Made by a program: the position numbers and the translations under genes
Notes under the pieces: model-generated
What the model saw: only the letters and a program-made list of their open reading frames with translations
Told to the model about the DNA's origin: nothing
Databases searched by the model: none
IMG/VR virus record: IMGVR_UViG_3300032291_001296
Location: 39,354-103,353 of that record
Origin: a virus
Reading direction: 5' to 3' (one strand)
Length of the DNA: 64,000 nt
In this document: piece after piece, positions 48,394 to 57,329 of the stretch
How the letters are laid out: each line of letters starts with the position of its first letter
Position numbering within the stretch: the first letter of the stretch is position 1

Positions 48394-49650
48394 TTATAAA
48401 AACCATGAATTAGGTTTAGCTCCTGAACCACCAGCTGTTTTAGCTTTGGTAACTTGTCTTGCAACTTCTCCAAACAGTTCGTTAGATTTCTTCGTAACAC
48501 CTGTTCTTTGTATAGTTGATAATGTAGGATCTTTCTCTAACATTTTAAGTAGAAGTCCAATCTTAACTTTTTGTTCATGGTTTTCTGGTCTCTTCAAATC
48601 AAGAATAGCACGATCAAAATCTGTAAGGGTTTCTCCTGTAGGAGTTTTCCATTTATCGACTAATAAGAAGTCTTGTAGTTCTGTTGCTAATTTTGGATTG
48701 ATAGGAATACCATCAAACTCTTTTGCTTTCACCTTATCTTGTAAGATGGATTGCACATTATTTATGTACTGATTTTTAATAGCTTGTTTTTGTTGTAACT
48801 CTTGTTGAGCATTAGCTTCCATTTGTTGCAACTTAGCTGCTTCTTTTTTAACCAGCACTTTATGATGTTTTGTAGCTACATTTTCAAGATCACCATAATT
48901 CTGAAGTCTTTCGATCTCTGAATCAATATCATCATGGTCAAAACCTTGATCAGCTAACGCTTGTTTCATTATTCTCACTTGATTACTTTCATCAGAAAGA
49001 TCCATCTCAGCGAAGTTAACTACTTGGTTGTATGTACCAAAGTAATCTTTAGGATTAACTCCTTTTACAAATATGGCTTCAAAAGCTTCTTGGTAATCTT
49101 CTCCAAATTGTCCTATGAAATTTTGTACCATCTCAGAGGCACCTTTTTTCTTTTCTGTTTCAAAACGTTCTAAGAACTCTTCTGCAGTGGTTACTGGTTG
49201 TGGATCTTCATCATCAGCAGTGAATACTCCTAGTTTATAAAGATCATTTGCAAGAGCAGTAAATTGAGTTCCTTGTGGTTCATCATCATCATCATCTGCA
49301 TTATCATCAGTAGCTACTGGTGCTTTTGCTTTTGCTGGTGCTGGTGGTGTGTCATCATCATCTTCTTCTTCATCAGTATTATCACCTAAGAAGTTCGATA
49401 TTAAAGATTGTCCTTTTTCTTTGTCATCAGCATCATCATCAACTGGTGCCACCTCTTTACCTTTTGGTACTGCTGGTTTAGCAGCAGGTGTAGCAGGCTC
49501 TGCTTCTTTAATAATTGGTTGAACATCCTCTGGATTAGAAGATGCTGTCTCAGGAGAAAACAAGTCATTCAATAGTTCTTGGTTACCCATCCCCATTTCC
49601 ATAGTATCCTGGATACTAAAGTTTCCCATAGTTTCTAAATTATCAGCCAT
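48394..49650 (-). CDS. Scaffold-like acidic protein (418 aa)
   Basis: The first 150 residues are strongly acidic with Asp runs (DDDADD, 'EEEDDDD', 'NADDDDDEP') and Pro/Ala spacers. The rest is helical with a coiled coil ('KKEAAKLQQMEANAQQELQQ') and a basic C-terminus ending NSWFL. This composition and the position between portal and capsid are those of a scaffolding protein, which guides shell assembly and is then removed. It has its own promoter candidate upstream. Confidence 0.75.
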   Translation of the reverse strand: MADNLETMGNFSIQDTMEMGMGNQELLNDLFSPETASSNPEDVQPIIKEAEPATPAAKPAVPKGKEVAPVDDDADDKEKGQSLISNFLGDNTDEEEDDDDTPPAPAKAKAPVATDDNADDDDDEPQGTQFTALANDLYKLGVFTADDEDPQPVTTAEEFLERFETEKKKGASEMVQNFIGQFGEDYQEAFEAIFVKGVNPKDYFGTYNQVVNFAEMDLSDESNQVRIMKQALADQGFDHDDIDSEIERLQNYGDLENVATKHHKVLVKKEAAKLQQMEANAQQELQQKQAIKNQYINNVQSILQDKVKAKEFDGIPINPKLATELQDFLLVDKWKTPTGETLTDFDRAILDLKRPENHEQKVKIGLLLKMLEKDPTLSTIQRTGVTKKSNELFGEVARQVTKAKTAGGSGAKPNSWFL

Positions 49651-49681
49651 ATGTAGTTGTATTTATTTTGGTTTATTTATG

Positions 49682-49712
49682 TAAAAGTAGAACAACACTA
49701 TTTAATATCAAA
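49682..49712 (-). promoter_or_regulatory. Host-type promoter before scaffold and capsid genes
   Basis: On the minus strand TTTG (49712-49709), 19 nt and TACTTTTA (49689-49682) fit the Bacteroidota consensus with one mismatch at the last -7 base, the same variant as at 37910. An inverted repeat AACACT/AGTGTT overlaps the spacer and could be an operator. Confidence 0.45.
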
Positions 49713-49766
49713 GTGTTATTGATCTATATGATCCAATTTTCCAGATAATATAGCATTATTATTTTT

Positions 49767-49786
49767 TTCTCCCCCGAAGAGGAGAA
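49767..49786 (-). promoter_or_regulatory. UUCG-tetraloop hairpin after the portal gene
   Basis: On the minus strand TTCTCCTC-TTCG-GGGGAGAA forms an 8-bp stem closed by the very stable C(UUCG)G loop, 5 nt after the portal stop. It is followed by A residues, not T, so it does not look like a simple terminator in this direction. It may protect the 3' end of the upstream message or slow transcription. Confidence 0.6.
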
Positions 49787-49791
49787 GTTTT

Positions 49792-52377
49792 TTAACCTTT
49801 TTTGTTATTTCTGCCCTTAGCATTCTCTTTAGCAACAGCTAAATCATTTGCCATATTCTCTCTAGCCACTTTGATTTTTTCTTTCTCTATAGCCATTTTA
49901 TCAGCAGATTGTCTATTCTTATTTTGTAGATCAGCCATCTTTAAACTATAGTCTTTAGCAGCTTTATCTTGGTCATTACTTAATCTACTCATTTCTAGTA
50001 CATCAGGAACCTCATTAGCATTAACATCTTCACTTTCCACTTTACCATAACCTGTAGCTTGAATGATGGCAATCTTCTCTTTAGATAATCTATCAAGTTC
50101 TTTTTGGTAATCATCATGAGCCATTTGTTCTTGATGTTGTTGAATAGCAAACTGTTGTGCTGCTTGAGCTTGTTGCTCTTGAGCTTGCTGTTGTTTCTGA
50201 GCAAGCTCTTGTTGCTGTTGTTGTTGAGACATTTGTTGATCTCTAAGATCTTTGAAGACTTTCTTCATTTCTCTCATAGACTTAGTGCTATACAATTCTA
50301 TTACATCATAAAGCGTGCCACCATTTTGAATAATAGCTTGAGAAAGTTGTCTAAGTTCATTAAACATCTGAGTATCTTCAGGTCTGTTAGTTAAGAACAC
50401 TTTCAAATCACGTAATGAAAGGTCTGTTCCATTCACTTGTACAAATGCAGATTCTCCTTCATCTGTTATATATGATAATGTACTTTCTGGTTTACTACTC
50501 TCTATATATAATGATGCATCAACTATACCTTGATACAATTGTCCTAATACATACTCGTGAGCTATAAATAAAGGCTCTGTTTGAGAATAACTTTGTTGCA
50601 TAGCTGTGTTAGTACCTGTAGCACTTTCAGAGGCAGATATAGACCCCATACGCTGTCTAGACATACCTACAAGCTCCCAACACTCAGCTTTAAGTTGTTG
50701 AGCTAATGTATATCTTGCTTGTATCTCTTGTGTTCTAGTAAGATCTAGAGATGTAAATTGATTGAATGAACTAGGTGCTTTTAAGTTCTCTGGAGAGTCA
50801 TCAATAAATACCACTCCTCTATTACGTGCTTCCATTTCCCAAATATCAAGAGCATCTTGTGCATCTCCATCTTTAGGAATAGGTACATGTCTTAATGACA
50901 TAAGTTGAACCTTACCTACTTCTTTCTCTAGAAGTTTGTACAATTGGTTCATACATACATTATATAACACTTGGAAAGGTTTCATTAAGTCTACTAGAGA
51001 TTTAGCCTCTGTATTCTTAACTTCGTATGTTGTTCCTATAATAGGACAATAATTTAATAACTTAAATGGTTTAATATGATAGATATCTGGACCAATCTTA
51101 GTTCCTTGATACCATTGGTTAATCCATCCCCACTCTAACGATTGTTGTGAAGGCATAGTTCCTGATTTGTAATTCTCATCAACTAGCACTGATTGTTCAT
51201 TACCAAACTCATCTAAATAGATTAATTTACCAATTTTCTTTTTAGAGATCCAATAACTTCTAACAACAACATACTTATATCCAAAGCTACTAACATTATT
51301 AGTTAATCCTAAGAAGTCTTTAAGTCCATCATTGTTCTCTTTCATCTCAGACTCAATAATCATTCTTGTTTGTAATACTAATGGATCGTATGTGTCATAC
51401 ATTACAGAGTCTTGTCCAGGAATAGCATCTGGATTACCTAAGTTTGATTCACGTACATTAATTAATCCATAGTCTTGTAACGATGAGCGTAAGTGATCAA
51501 TCTCCTCTTTCGTAAGATCTGGTATGCTTTCAATGATCTCTGATAGCTCCATAACCTGTACTGTCCCTGCAGCATAAGCTCCTTGAGCTCTTCCTGTCGG
51601 ATCTGATATAAATTTTCTATCAGGAGTAGTGAGAAACCAAGTGTTCTTTGGGTTAGCCACTTCAATGTTAAATCCAAGTTTTGAGTTGTCTTCATATATA
51701 TGATAAAATTCTCTTCCTGAAATGCAAAGATCTCTAAAAGCATCTTCGCTTTTTTCTTTCATATTGAACTCAGCTTTATTGCATGTAAGAACATGATTAC
51801 CCCATTTCTCAGCAACAGATGTATAGCTATCTAGCTGATCCTTAACTTGTTCCATTGTCATTTCTTGCAATTGCTCAGGATCAATTTCTTCTCCTGCCAT
51901 AATAGATTTTAGAGCAAGTTGTTTTTGCACTTGACTGATTACATACTGTTGTAATGTATCTGTCTTGAATTGCAACTCTTCTGCTTTACTATCATCATCA
52001 AAAGCTTTCACTCTAAATGTATCTGGACGTTTAGATATTTCTCCTACTAACTCATTTACAGGAGTGGTAATAATAGAATACATTTTTACATATGCAGGAA
52101 GTTCTAGATCTGCTGTAAGTATGTCTGTAAAACTTCTTACCTCTGGTTCTTGGTAGAAATCCTCCATACGTAAGATTCCTTTCATAAGATCATAATTCTT
52201 AACAAATGTATCTCTGTTCTTTACATACTCAGCATAAGCTTTGTTTGCAAAATAGTCCATCGTATTCTTGATCCAGCTTTCATCTTCTTTTTCTTTCTCT
52301 GTTTTAAACTGATCAGGGAAGATGTTTAAGTATGCATACCTAATAGTAGCATCTTTGGTATATCTAATTATTGCCAT
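49792..52377 (-). CDS. Portal protein (861 aa)
   Basis: The dodecameric portal forms the DNA channel at the capsid vertex. Residues 1-60 ('FKTEKEKEDESWIKNTMDYFA', then 'YVKNRDTFVKNYDLMKGI'), 'PVNELVGEISKRPDTFRVKA' and the region 'GMSRQRMGSISASESATGT' are typical of crAss-like portals, and the length fits. Residues about 715-765 are glutamine-rich (QQQQQQELAQKQQQAQEQQ) and probably form the long C-terminal barrel coiled coil. The start overlaps a 53-aa gene by 10 nt. Order TerL, portal, scaffold, capsid is canonical. Confidence 0.9.
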   Translation of the reverse strand: MAIIRYTKDATIRYAYLNIFPDQFKTEKEKEDESWIKNTMDYFANKAYAEYVKNRDTFVKNYDLMKGILRMEDFYQEPEVRSFTDILTADLELPAYVKMYSIITTPVNELVGEISKRPDTFRVKAFDDDSKAEELQFKTDTLQQYVISQVQKQLALKSIMAGEEIDPEQLQEMTMEQVKDQLDSYTSVAEKWGNHVLTCNKAEFNMKEKSEDAFRDLCISGREFYHIYEDNSKLGFNIEVANPKNTWFLTTPDRKFISDPTGRAQGAYAAGTVQVMELSEIIESIPDLTKEEIDHLRSSLQDYGLINVRESNLGNPDAIPGQDSVMYDTYDPLVLQTRMIIESEMKENNDGLKDFLGLTNNVSSFGYKYVVVRSYWISKKKIGKLIYLDEFGNEQSVLVDENYKSGTMPSQQSLEWGWINQWYQGTKIGPDIYHIKPFKLLNYCPIIGTTYEVKNTEAKSLVDLMKPFQVLYNVCMNQLYKLLEKEVGKVQLMSLRHVPIPKDGDAQDALDIWEMEARNRGVVFIDDSPENLKAPSSFNQFTSLDLTRTQEIQARYTLAQQLKAECWELVGMSRQRMGSISASESATGTNTAMQQSYSQTEPLFIAHEYVLGQLYQGIVDASLYIESSKPESTLSYITDEGESAFVQVNGTDLSLRDLKVFLTNRPEDTQMFNELRQLSQAIIQNGGTLYDVIELYSTKSMREMKKVFKDLRDQQMSQQQQQQELAQKQQQAQEQQAQAAQQFAIQQHQEQMAHDDYQKELDRLSKEKIAIIQATGYGKVESEDVNANEVPDVLEMSRLSNDQDKAAKDYSLKMADLQNKNRQSADKMAIEKEKIKVARENMANDLAVAKENAKGRNNKKG

Positions 52378-52529
52378 TTAACTATTTTTTTAAATCTGTT
52401 AATTATTTTTTGAAGAAGAGTTTCTGTATATAAAAAATTATACACATCTTTTGAACCATGCTTCTGTTGAAATTCTCTATCTAACATAGATGGATCATCT
52501 TCATTTAAAAAATCATCTATAATTGCCAT
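52368..52529 (-). CDS. 53-aa protein between TerL and portal
   Basis: The ATG at 52529 overlaps the TerL stop (TAATG) and the stop at 52368 lies 10 nt inside the portal gene, so the small frame exactly bridges the 151-nt gap. The product begins MAIIDDFLNEDDPSMLDREF with an acidic N-terminus and ends basic ('INRFKKIVKWQ'). This tight coupling supports a real gene. No family recognised; a packaging accessory role is only a guess from position. Confidence 0.6.
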   Translation of the reverse strand: MAIIDDFLNEDDPSMLDREFQQKHGSKDVYNFLYTETLLQKIINRFKKIVKWQ

Positions 52530-54550
52530 TATCTAAACAATTTATTTTTTGGTGTGTTAAACATTGTTCTGCTTTCTGTAAACAGAGTATTTTTTTTGTT
52601 CTTTGTGAACATTGATTTGATCCTTACATCTTGTTCTCCTCCTATTTTACCCATTACAGGATCTAACTTCATAGCTAATGCCACAGCTAATTCTGCAGCA
52701 ATAATACGGTCAAAGTTACCTTGCTCATTATACTGTATCATTTCTTCTAATAATACAGGATCAAATATCTTTGACATTCCTTTTATTTCTGATATGATGT
52801 TTCCATCATCATCTTTCTCTACATGTATAGCTTCTTCTGTATACTTCTTAAGACATCCATGTAAGAAGTCTCGTATTTTCTCAGATGATCTATGTATTCC
52901 ATAATCCCTTCTAACTGTGGTGTTTGGAACTATTTCTTTCAACCAATCAGGTTGTTTCTCTAGGTAATGTGCATCTCCTTTAGCTATCATATAGTCTATA
53001 AAAGAGATCTCATCATTCTCACATAGAGCTCTAGCATTATAATACTTAATAAGATAGCGAGCTTGCTCTTCCCATGTTTCTTTTTTATCTGGTCTAGCAC
53101 AATAGCTAGCTACAAACATATCCTGATACTTCTCTCCAGAAATAGCATGCATACGTTTGTATATATAGACAGATCCTAATGAGCTTGAGTATGCAGACTT
53201 ACCTTGTCTATAAGGGTCAATCCCTGCAACATATAATCCATATGGAGGAGCTTCAATTGGAAACTCATATATCACTACAGGAGCATCTTTTGCATCTGTA
53301 TTTTTCAATGGAAAATTTGATATAGGAAGCTTATCTGTAAACTCATGTTTCACTCCATTACCATCATCATATAAAACAACAGGTGTTCCTGTTCTCTCTT
53401 GAGCTAATAGTCTGGTTTTCTGACGTTTAGCTGCTTCAATATCAAATATGTTTGTATCTTCATTCAAGAATATGTCATCCACTTCTTGTGGATAGTACAT
53501 CTTCTCTTTTAGATAGGCCATTCTATCTCCAGCTTTTTTAAGCTTTTCTAGATTGTTATTGGTAATCTCTGTAGCTTTCTCTTCATTAGACACCATCATC
53601 TTCACTTGGTATAATGAAGAACCTGCTGGTTTCTCTAAGAATGCACCTAAAGAACTTTCTTCTTTAGCTTCCATTCTATACTTATGTGATATAAACAATC
53701 CATGCACTCTCTTATCATCCTTTGCATTATTGTATTCTAGGAAGTTGAAGTTCTCAACATCGAACATTAAGCTCTTTGCATCCATGAACATCTTCATATC
53801 TCCACCTGTACCAGTCAGAATAGGACTACATCCCCAACCAAATGGTGTTGTAAAACCAGGAATAGCAGCTTGTAATCCACGTAAGAATGATCCCTTACCT
53901 ATCTCATCAATGATTAGCCTTCTAGGTTTTGTACCTGCAATAGCCTCTTCATTGTTACCACCATCTAAGTTTCTTATAAGAATCTGAGAGAAGGGTATTC
54001 TCTCTCCTGACTTAGTTTTAATACCTAATGTAACTTGGTTCTTCCAGTTATCCTCTACCCTCTGCCATCTCCAAGCTTTAGGTAGGAAGTTTAATCCTTT
54101 GTCAATCTTATCTGTAATCAGCTTTATATCGGGAGCATTCAGCCCTGCAATAATGTTCTGACTATTCTCATCAAATGTAGCTCCTTGACCTATGTAGGAG
54201 GCCTCTATTACAGACTTAGCGAAACGTCTAATACCAAGTATTACCAATCCTTTTTTCTCTCTGTGTGCTCTGTCTATTTCGTTTGTAACCAACCATTCAT
54301 TATCACGAAGAAGTGGATTAGCATACTTCTGGTTGATACGTCCATATTCATCAAGAACATCCACCTCTGTATGCCATATATTTAAGTGCCAATATAGAAA
54401 TGGATTTATGTATTGTCCATCCATCATAGCTCCATTCATACAAAGTTCTTTATGGAAATTAAAGAACGCTTTGTATTCATCAGACATTTCATCTGGAATA
54501 CGCTTTTGATTTAAGAACCAATCTTTATATTCTATATTATGTAAATTCAT
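52529..54550 (-). CDS. terL: Terminase large subunit (673 aa)
   Basis: The motor ATPase carries Walker A as G106-I-R-R-F-A-K-S113 (the final G of the usual GKS is A) and Walker B as L212-I-I-D-E216. The C-terminal RNase H-like nuclease has D445 in 'VAGIDPYRQGKSAYSS', E511 in 'ALCENDEISFID' and a probable third acid near residue 634 in 'NFDRIIAAELAVAL'. It packages DNA into the prohead through the portal and cuts concatemers. The sequence is of crAss type. It overlaps the upstream 110-aa gene by one base. Confidence 0.92.
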   Translation of the reverse strand: MNLHNIEYKDWFLNQKRIPDEMSDEYKAFFNFHKELCMNGAMMDGQYINPFLYWHLNIWHTEVDVLDEYGRINQKYANPLLRDNEWLVTNEIDRAHREKKGLVILGIRRFAKSVIEASYIGQGATFDENSQNIIAGLNAPDIKLITDKIDKGLNFLPKAWRWQRVEDNWKNQVTLGIKTKSGERIPFSQILIRNLDGGNNEEAIAGTKPRRLIIDEIGKGSFLRGLQAAIPGFTTPFGWGCSPILTGTGGDMKMFMDAKSLMFDVENFNFLEYNNAKDDKRVHGLFISHKYRMEAKEESSLGAFLEKPAGSSLYQVKMMVSNEEKATEITNNNLEKLKKAGDRMAYLKEKMYYPQEVDDIFLNEDTNIFDIEAAKRQKTRLLAQERTGTPVVLYDDGNGVKHEFTDKLPISNFPLKNTDAKDAPVVIYEFPIEAPPYGLYVAGIDPYRQGKSAYSSSLGSVYIYKRMHAISGEKYQDMFVASYCARPDKKETWEEQARYLIKYYNARALCENDEISFIDYMIAKGDAHYLEKQPDWLKEIVPNTTVRRDYGIHRSSEKIRDFLHGCLKKYTEEAIHVEKDDDGNIISEIKGMSKIFDPVLLEEMIQYNEQGNFDRIIAAELAVALAMKLDPVMGKIGGEQDVRIKSMFTKNKKNTLFTESRTMFNTPKNKLFR

Positions 54551-54882
54551 TATCCTCTACCTTTTAAAAATTCTTCTGCCATAGAACCTAGTTCCTGACC
54601 ACCACGTGTTTCAATCTTCTTAGCTTCTTCTTTCTCACGTAACTTGTCTACTTGCTCTAATAAGGCTAGGTAGTTTTTCATTGTTTCTTGTACAAACTTT
54701 CCTTGTGATTCAATAGAAGCTATCACCATAGGAAGCATTCCTCCTTTAGCTGTAGGCTTCCATTCTATTCTATCTTTCAATAGATGTAATGGGTTTGCAT
54801 CAACATATTCCTTCCATGAGGAAAGCTGTTGTTCTGCCCAATCAAGTTCTGCAGAAACATATGTATTCTTTTTTACTGCCAT
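54550..54882 (-). CDS. Small conserved protein upstream of TerL (110 aa)
   Basis: A lysine- and glutamate-rich helical protein ('ELDWAEQQLSSWKEYVDANP', 'RIEWKPTAKGGMLPMVIAS', 'QVDKLREKEEAKKIETRGGQ'). It sits where a small terminase subunit often is, directly before TerL and overlapping its start by 1 nt. I see no helix-turn-helix, so a small-terminase role is only suggested by position. Confidence 0.6.
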   Translation of the reverse strand: MAVKKNTYVSAELDWAEQQLSSWKEYVDANPLHLLKDRIEWKPTAKGGMLPMVIASIESQGKFVQETMKNYLALLEQVDKLREKEEAKKIETRGGQELGSMAEEFLKGRG

Positions 54883-54905
54883 TATGTAGTTAGTCTTTGT
54901 TATTA

Positions 54906-55181
54906 TTAATCTTCCTCTTCATCAAGGAACATCCTCTCCAAATTCATGCCATCTTTTATTATCTTATCTATCTCTTGATCATCTATATGATCTACATCCA
55001 TATTGAGCTCTATCTCATACTTCTGTAGGGCAAATAAGAATTCTTTATCAGTCACTCCCCATAAATCTACATATCCATCTAATGCAGTGGAAATATGCCT
55101 ACCTATATTATATGTAGGATGAGCCTTTTGTAAACGCTCTAGTGCCTTGATTATTTGGCGATAATAATTAGGTTGTTTCAT
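54906..55181 (-). CDS. Conserved small protein (91 aa)
   Basis: Starts MKQPNYYRQIIKALERLQKA; contains 'IGRHISTALDGYVDLWGVTDKE' and an acidic C-terminus (MFLDEEED). The pattern is one I associate with the small genes before TerL in crAss-like genomes. Its start overlaps the end of the preceding gene by 4 nt (ATGA). No known domain, function unknown. Confidence 0.65.
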   Translation of the reverse strand: MKQPNYYRQIIKALERLQKAHPTYNIGRHISTALDGYVDLWGVTDKEFLFALQKYEIELNMDVDHIDDQEIDKIIKDGMNLERMFLDEEED

Positions 55182-55450
55182 ATCAAATCATTTATATCTT
55201 CATCAGAAAGACTTGTAGGTGGTTCAAGATCATCAGAGAAATCCATCTCTATCTCTTGCTCTAACTCCACTGTATCATCTTCATTATGATCTATCAAGTA
55301 TTCAGGTTTAACAGTGATCTTGATTGTGTCTCTAGGAGTTTCACTATCATCATCATTACTTCCTGATATATCTATATAATCAGCCCCATTATCAAACAGT
55401 TCTTGAAGAATTTCTATAATAGGCCCTAAAGGTATTTTACGTAACATCAT
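55178..55450 (-). CDS. Acidic small protein (90 aa)
   Basis: A short N-terminal helix (KIPLGPIIEILQELFDNGAD) is followed by a beta-type stretch ('DTIKITVKPEYL') and a very acidic C-terminal part. It overlaps both neighbours (14 nt with the zinc-ribbon gene, 4 nt with the 91-aa gene), typical for phage operons. I do not recognise it. Confidence 0.6.
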   Translation of the reverse strand: MMLRKIPLGPIIEILQELFDNGADYIDISGSNDDDSETPRDTIKITVKPEYLIDHNEDDTVELEQEIEMDFSDDLEPPTSLSDEDINDLI

Positions 55451-55709
55451 CTGGAATAGGTTGAGGAAGCCATTTCTTTAATGGGCATTCACATGTTAAA
55501 CATTTTGTTTTTGCAGCTAATGTACATCCACAATTAGTGCAATGTGCATCACGTCTAAATGACGTATAATCTTTCTTATTAGAAGAATGCTCTTCACAAG
55601 CTTCACATATAGCCAATCTCTCTTGACTAACATGTTCTATAAAAGCTTTTGTTCTTTCCTCAGGTAGAAGATGATTCTTCCATCCCTCATATATTTGTCC
55701 CAGACTCAT
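55437..55709 (-). CDS. Zinc-ribbon protein (90 aa)
   Basis: Two zinc-type knuckles: C35-x-x-C38 with a following basic stretch, and C57-x-x-C60-G-C62 with C70-x-x-C73-E-C75-P. The end 'CPLKKWLP' is typical of a small zinc-ribbon family common in T4-like and crAss-like phages. It may bind DNA or a protein partner in head assembly or late transcription. Overlaps both neighbours, so translation is coupled. Confidence 0.7.
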   Translation of the reverse strand: MSLGQIYEGWKNHLLPEERTKAFIEHVSQERLAICEACEEHSSNKKDYTSFRRDAHCTNCGCTLAAKTKCLTCECPLKKWLPQPIPDDVT

Positions 55710-56049
55710 TTATCTTTGGTTTTAAGGTTTTAATACTGGATTCAATGATTTGTAATTTTAGTTCTACAGAGTTTTTCTTTGTATCTGTAATGTTCTCATC
55801 TAATAACATGTTATCATATGCCTTCTGTATAGCCAACAACTTGTTATATTGTGTAAGAGCTTTCTTCTGGTTAAATAAAAACTTCCCAAATCCAGAGATC
55901 TCTACACTCTTATATATATTCACTGCATCATTAGCACTATCAAACTGATGTGTAATAACAGCATCAAGTGTCTTCTCTGATATCACCATACCAATAGACA
56001 TCCTCTTAATGATCCATTCTTTAACAGACATTGATGTTGGCTTATTCAT
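55687..56049 (-). CDS. HU/IHF-like DNA-bending protein (120 aa)
   Basis: The order 'MSVKEWIIKRMS', 'DAVITHQFDSANDAVN' and 'SVEISGFGKFLFNQKKA' (residues 48-64) follows the HU/IHF fold, with the GFGKF turn leading into the DNA-clasping arm. crAss-like phages are known to encode IHF-like subunits in the packaging/structural region. The C-terminal 55 residues form an extra helix. It overlaps the winged-helix gene by 8 nt. It may bend DNA at the packaging site or compact the genome. Confidence 0.75.
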   Translation of the reverse strand: MNKPTSMSVKEWIIKRMSIGMVISEKTLDAVITHQFDSANDAVNIYKSVEISGFGKFLFNQKKALTQYNKLLAIQKAYDNMLLDENITDTKKNSVELKLQIIESSIKTLKPKINESGTNI

Positions 56050-56395
56050 GTACTAGCTTTATTTCTAATGTTACATCATTCTTGAAATCAATGGAAATGA
56101 TAGGGTTCACCTTCACCTTACCATTCTCCTTGATGAATATACCTATTTTCTTAAGTTTGGAGATGATGTTGTTTATAGAAGGAGATGTACTATTATATGT
56201 TTTACAAAACTCCTCTCTTACATTAGCATATGTAATGTTTCCTTTAATAGCTGTAAAAGCTACTAACTGTATTTCTCTCTCTGTAAGATGAAGATTATTT
56301 ATAGCAGATAGAATGGAATAGTATTTCATGGCTAATTCCATGTCTGTAGGTACACCTTTCTTTAGTCTTTGTACTATAATCTTTGTTGGTTCCAT
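56042..56395 (-). CDS. Winged-helix protein heading the late operon (117 aa)
   Basis: A helix-turn-helix core is seen in 'LTEREIQLVAFTAIKGN', 'YANVREEFCKTYNSTSPSI' and 'NIISKLKKIGIFIKENGKV', with the last part as wing. The opening 'IIVQRLKKGVPTDMELAMKY' resembles proteins I recall in the same place in other crAss-like phages. Roles could be small terminase-type DNA recognition or late regulation. It is the first gene behind two tandem host-type promoters. Confidence 0.7.
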   Translation of the reverse strand: MEPTKIIVQRLKKGVPTDMELAMKYYSILSAINNLHLTEREIQLVAFTAIKGNITYANVREEFCKTYNSTSPSINNIISKLKKIGIFIKENGKVKVNPIISIDFKNDVTLEIKLVHE

Positions 56396-56419
56396 AATTT
56401 AGTTTTGACATTCTATGGA

Positions 56420-56450
56420 CAAAGATATATAATAAAAACTTACAATCAAC
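56420..56450 (-). promoter_or_regulatory. Proximal promoter of the late operon
   Basis: On the minus strand GTTG (56450-56447), 19 nt and TATCTTTG (56427-56420). The -7 box matches TAnnTTTG exactly; the -33 has one mismatch. The start of transcription would be about 17 nt before the ATG at 56395. Confidence 0.6.
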
Positions 56451-56561
56451 ATATAAAGAAAAAAATATTTACATTCCTATGCTATATTATGAAAACAAAT
56501 ACATATATAGACATATAGAGAACAACATATAACCTCTATTAGAACAAACCCACCCACCCGC

Positions 56562-56594
56562 CAAAGGTAGAATATAATTCTTACATTCTCCAAA
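56562..56594 (-). promoter_or_regulatory. Distal promoter of the late operon
   Basis: On the minus strand TTTG (56594-56591), 21 nt and TACCTTTG (56569-56562), an exact match to the Bacteroidota consensus. Together with the proximal one it gives tandem promoters for packaging genes. The remaining divergent region holds A/T tracts (56598-56617) and a GC-rich hairpin. Confidence 0.6.
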
Positions 56595-56687
56595 CTTTTT
56601 TAAAAAATTTTTTTTCCAACTACTACACCCCCCATGTGTGTGACAGTTTAGACCCATCCCAACAAGCTACCCCACCTATTTTCTAGC

Positions 56688-56709
56688 GGTTGGGGATAGC
56701 CCCCAATCA
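56688..56709 (+). promoter_or_regulatory. GC-rich hairpin in the divergent intergenic region
   Basis: GGTTGGGG and CCCCAATC pair (seven pairs including one G-T, with one mismatch) around a short loop, 30 nt before the first rightward gene. It stands out in a very AT-rich stretch. It could be a terminator-like barrier between the arms, part of a replication origin, or a promoter element. Confidence 0.45.
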
Positions 56710-56739
56710 TAATTAATAACCATTAAAAAAACAGAACAA

Positions 56740-57105
56740 ATGGAAAATTTAAATTTTGAAAGAGTAGGGACATTAGGTGACTTTGTAAAAGGAGCGGAAG
56801 AATTAGGTACTGATCCACTTAATTTAGCAGATGTTGAAAAACAAATTTACATTAAATTTAAAATTAAGGGTCAAAAGGAGACTGCTACAGCAATCTTATC
56901 TATGCCTATTAGCAAACTGCTACGCAGTAAAAGAATTGCTTTGGGTAATATCTTTGACTATCCAATGTCTAAAAGAGAAGACCAAGACAATGTTTATTCT
57001 ATCCACATGGAAGAAAGAGATATCGTTTGGACTAAACGTAACAAACTTACTGTTATGAAAATAACTAAAGTGGAAGTTACTGATGAAGAAACAATAGTGC
57101 TATAA
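56740..57105 (+). CDS. Unknown early protein (121 aa)
   Basis: First gene of the rightward arm. The product (ENLNFERVGTLGDFVKGAEE ... 'QIYIKFKIKGQKETATAIL' ... 'TVMKITKVEVTDEETIVL') is a mixed alpha/beta protein with strands in the second half. No family recognised. The start is preceded by A-rich leader with AATTAATAACC. The stop codon lies in the loop of a hairpin, which suggests strong expression followed by termination or attenuation. Confidence 0.7.
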   Translation: MENLNFERVGTLGDFVKGAEELGTDPLNLADVEKQIYIKFKIKGQKETATAILSMPISKLLRSKRIALGNIFDYPMSKREDQDNVYSIHMEERDIVWTKRNKLTVMKITKVEVTDEETIVL

Positions 57106-57113
57106 GCACTATT
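57093..57113 (+). terminator. Hairpin overlapping the stop of the first early gene
   Basis: AATAGTGC/GCACTATT is a perfect 8-bp inverted repeat with loop TATAA that contains the stop codon. Only a weak T run follows (GGTTTCT), so it may attenuate or stabilise the RNA more than end it. Confidence 0.5.
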
Positions 57114-57329
57114 GGTTTCTCATATATAGGGTGGGAAAGAACAGGGCTGGGTATAAAAACCCGAACTAATAACAACTCTCACCTTATATATATGTATAAA
57201 AACTTTTTTTCTCTATATATAGAAAACTTTTTGTGCATGTAATGAAAAGAGTGTGGGTACATACACACTATAATAAGTGCTAAACAACAAACAACAAACA
57301 TCACTAGATAACAGAATATATATAGCATT
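57114..57329. other. 216-nt AT-rich intergenic region
   Basis: No convincing gene. It holds hairpins GGGT/ACCC (57155-57170), CTATATATAG inside T and A tracts (about 57205-57231) and AGTGTG/CACACT (57249-57270), plus one CTAATAACAAC similar to the early motif. Probably regulatory. Confidence 0.5.
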
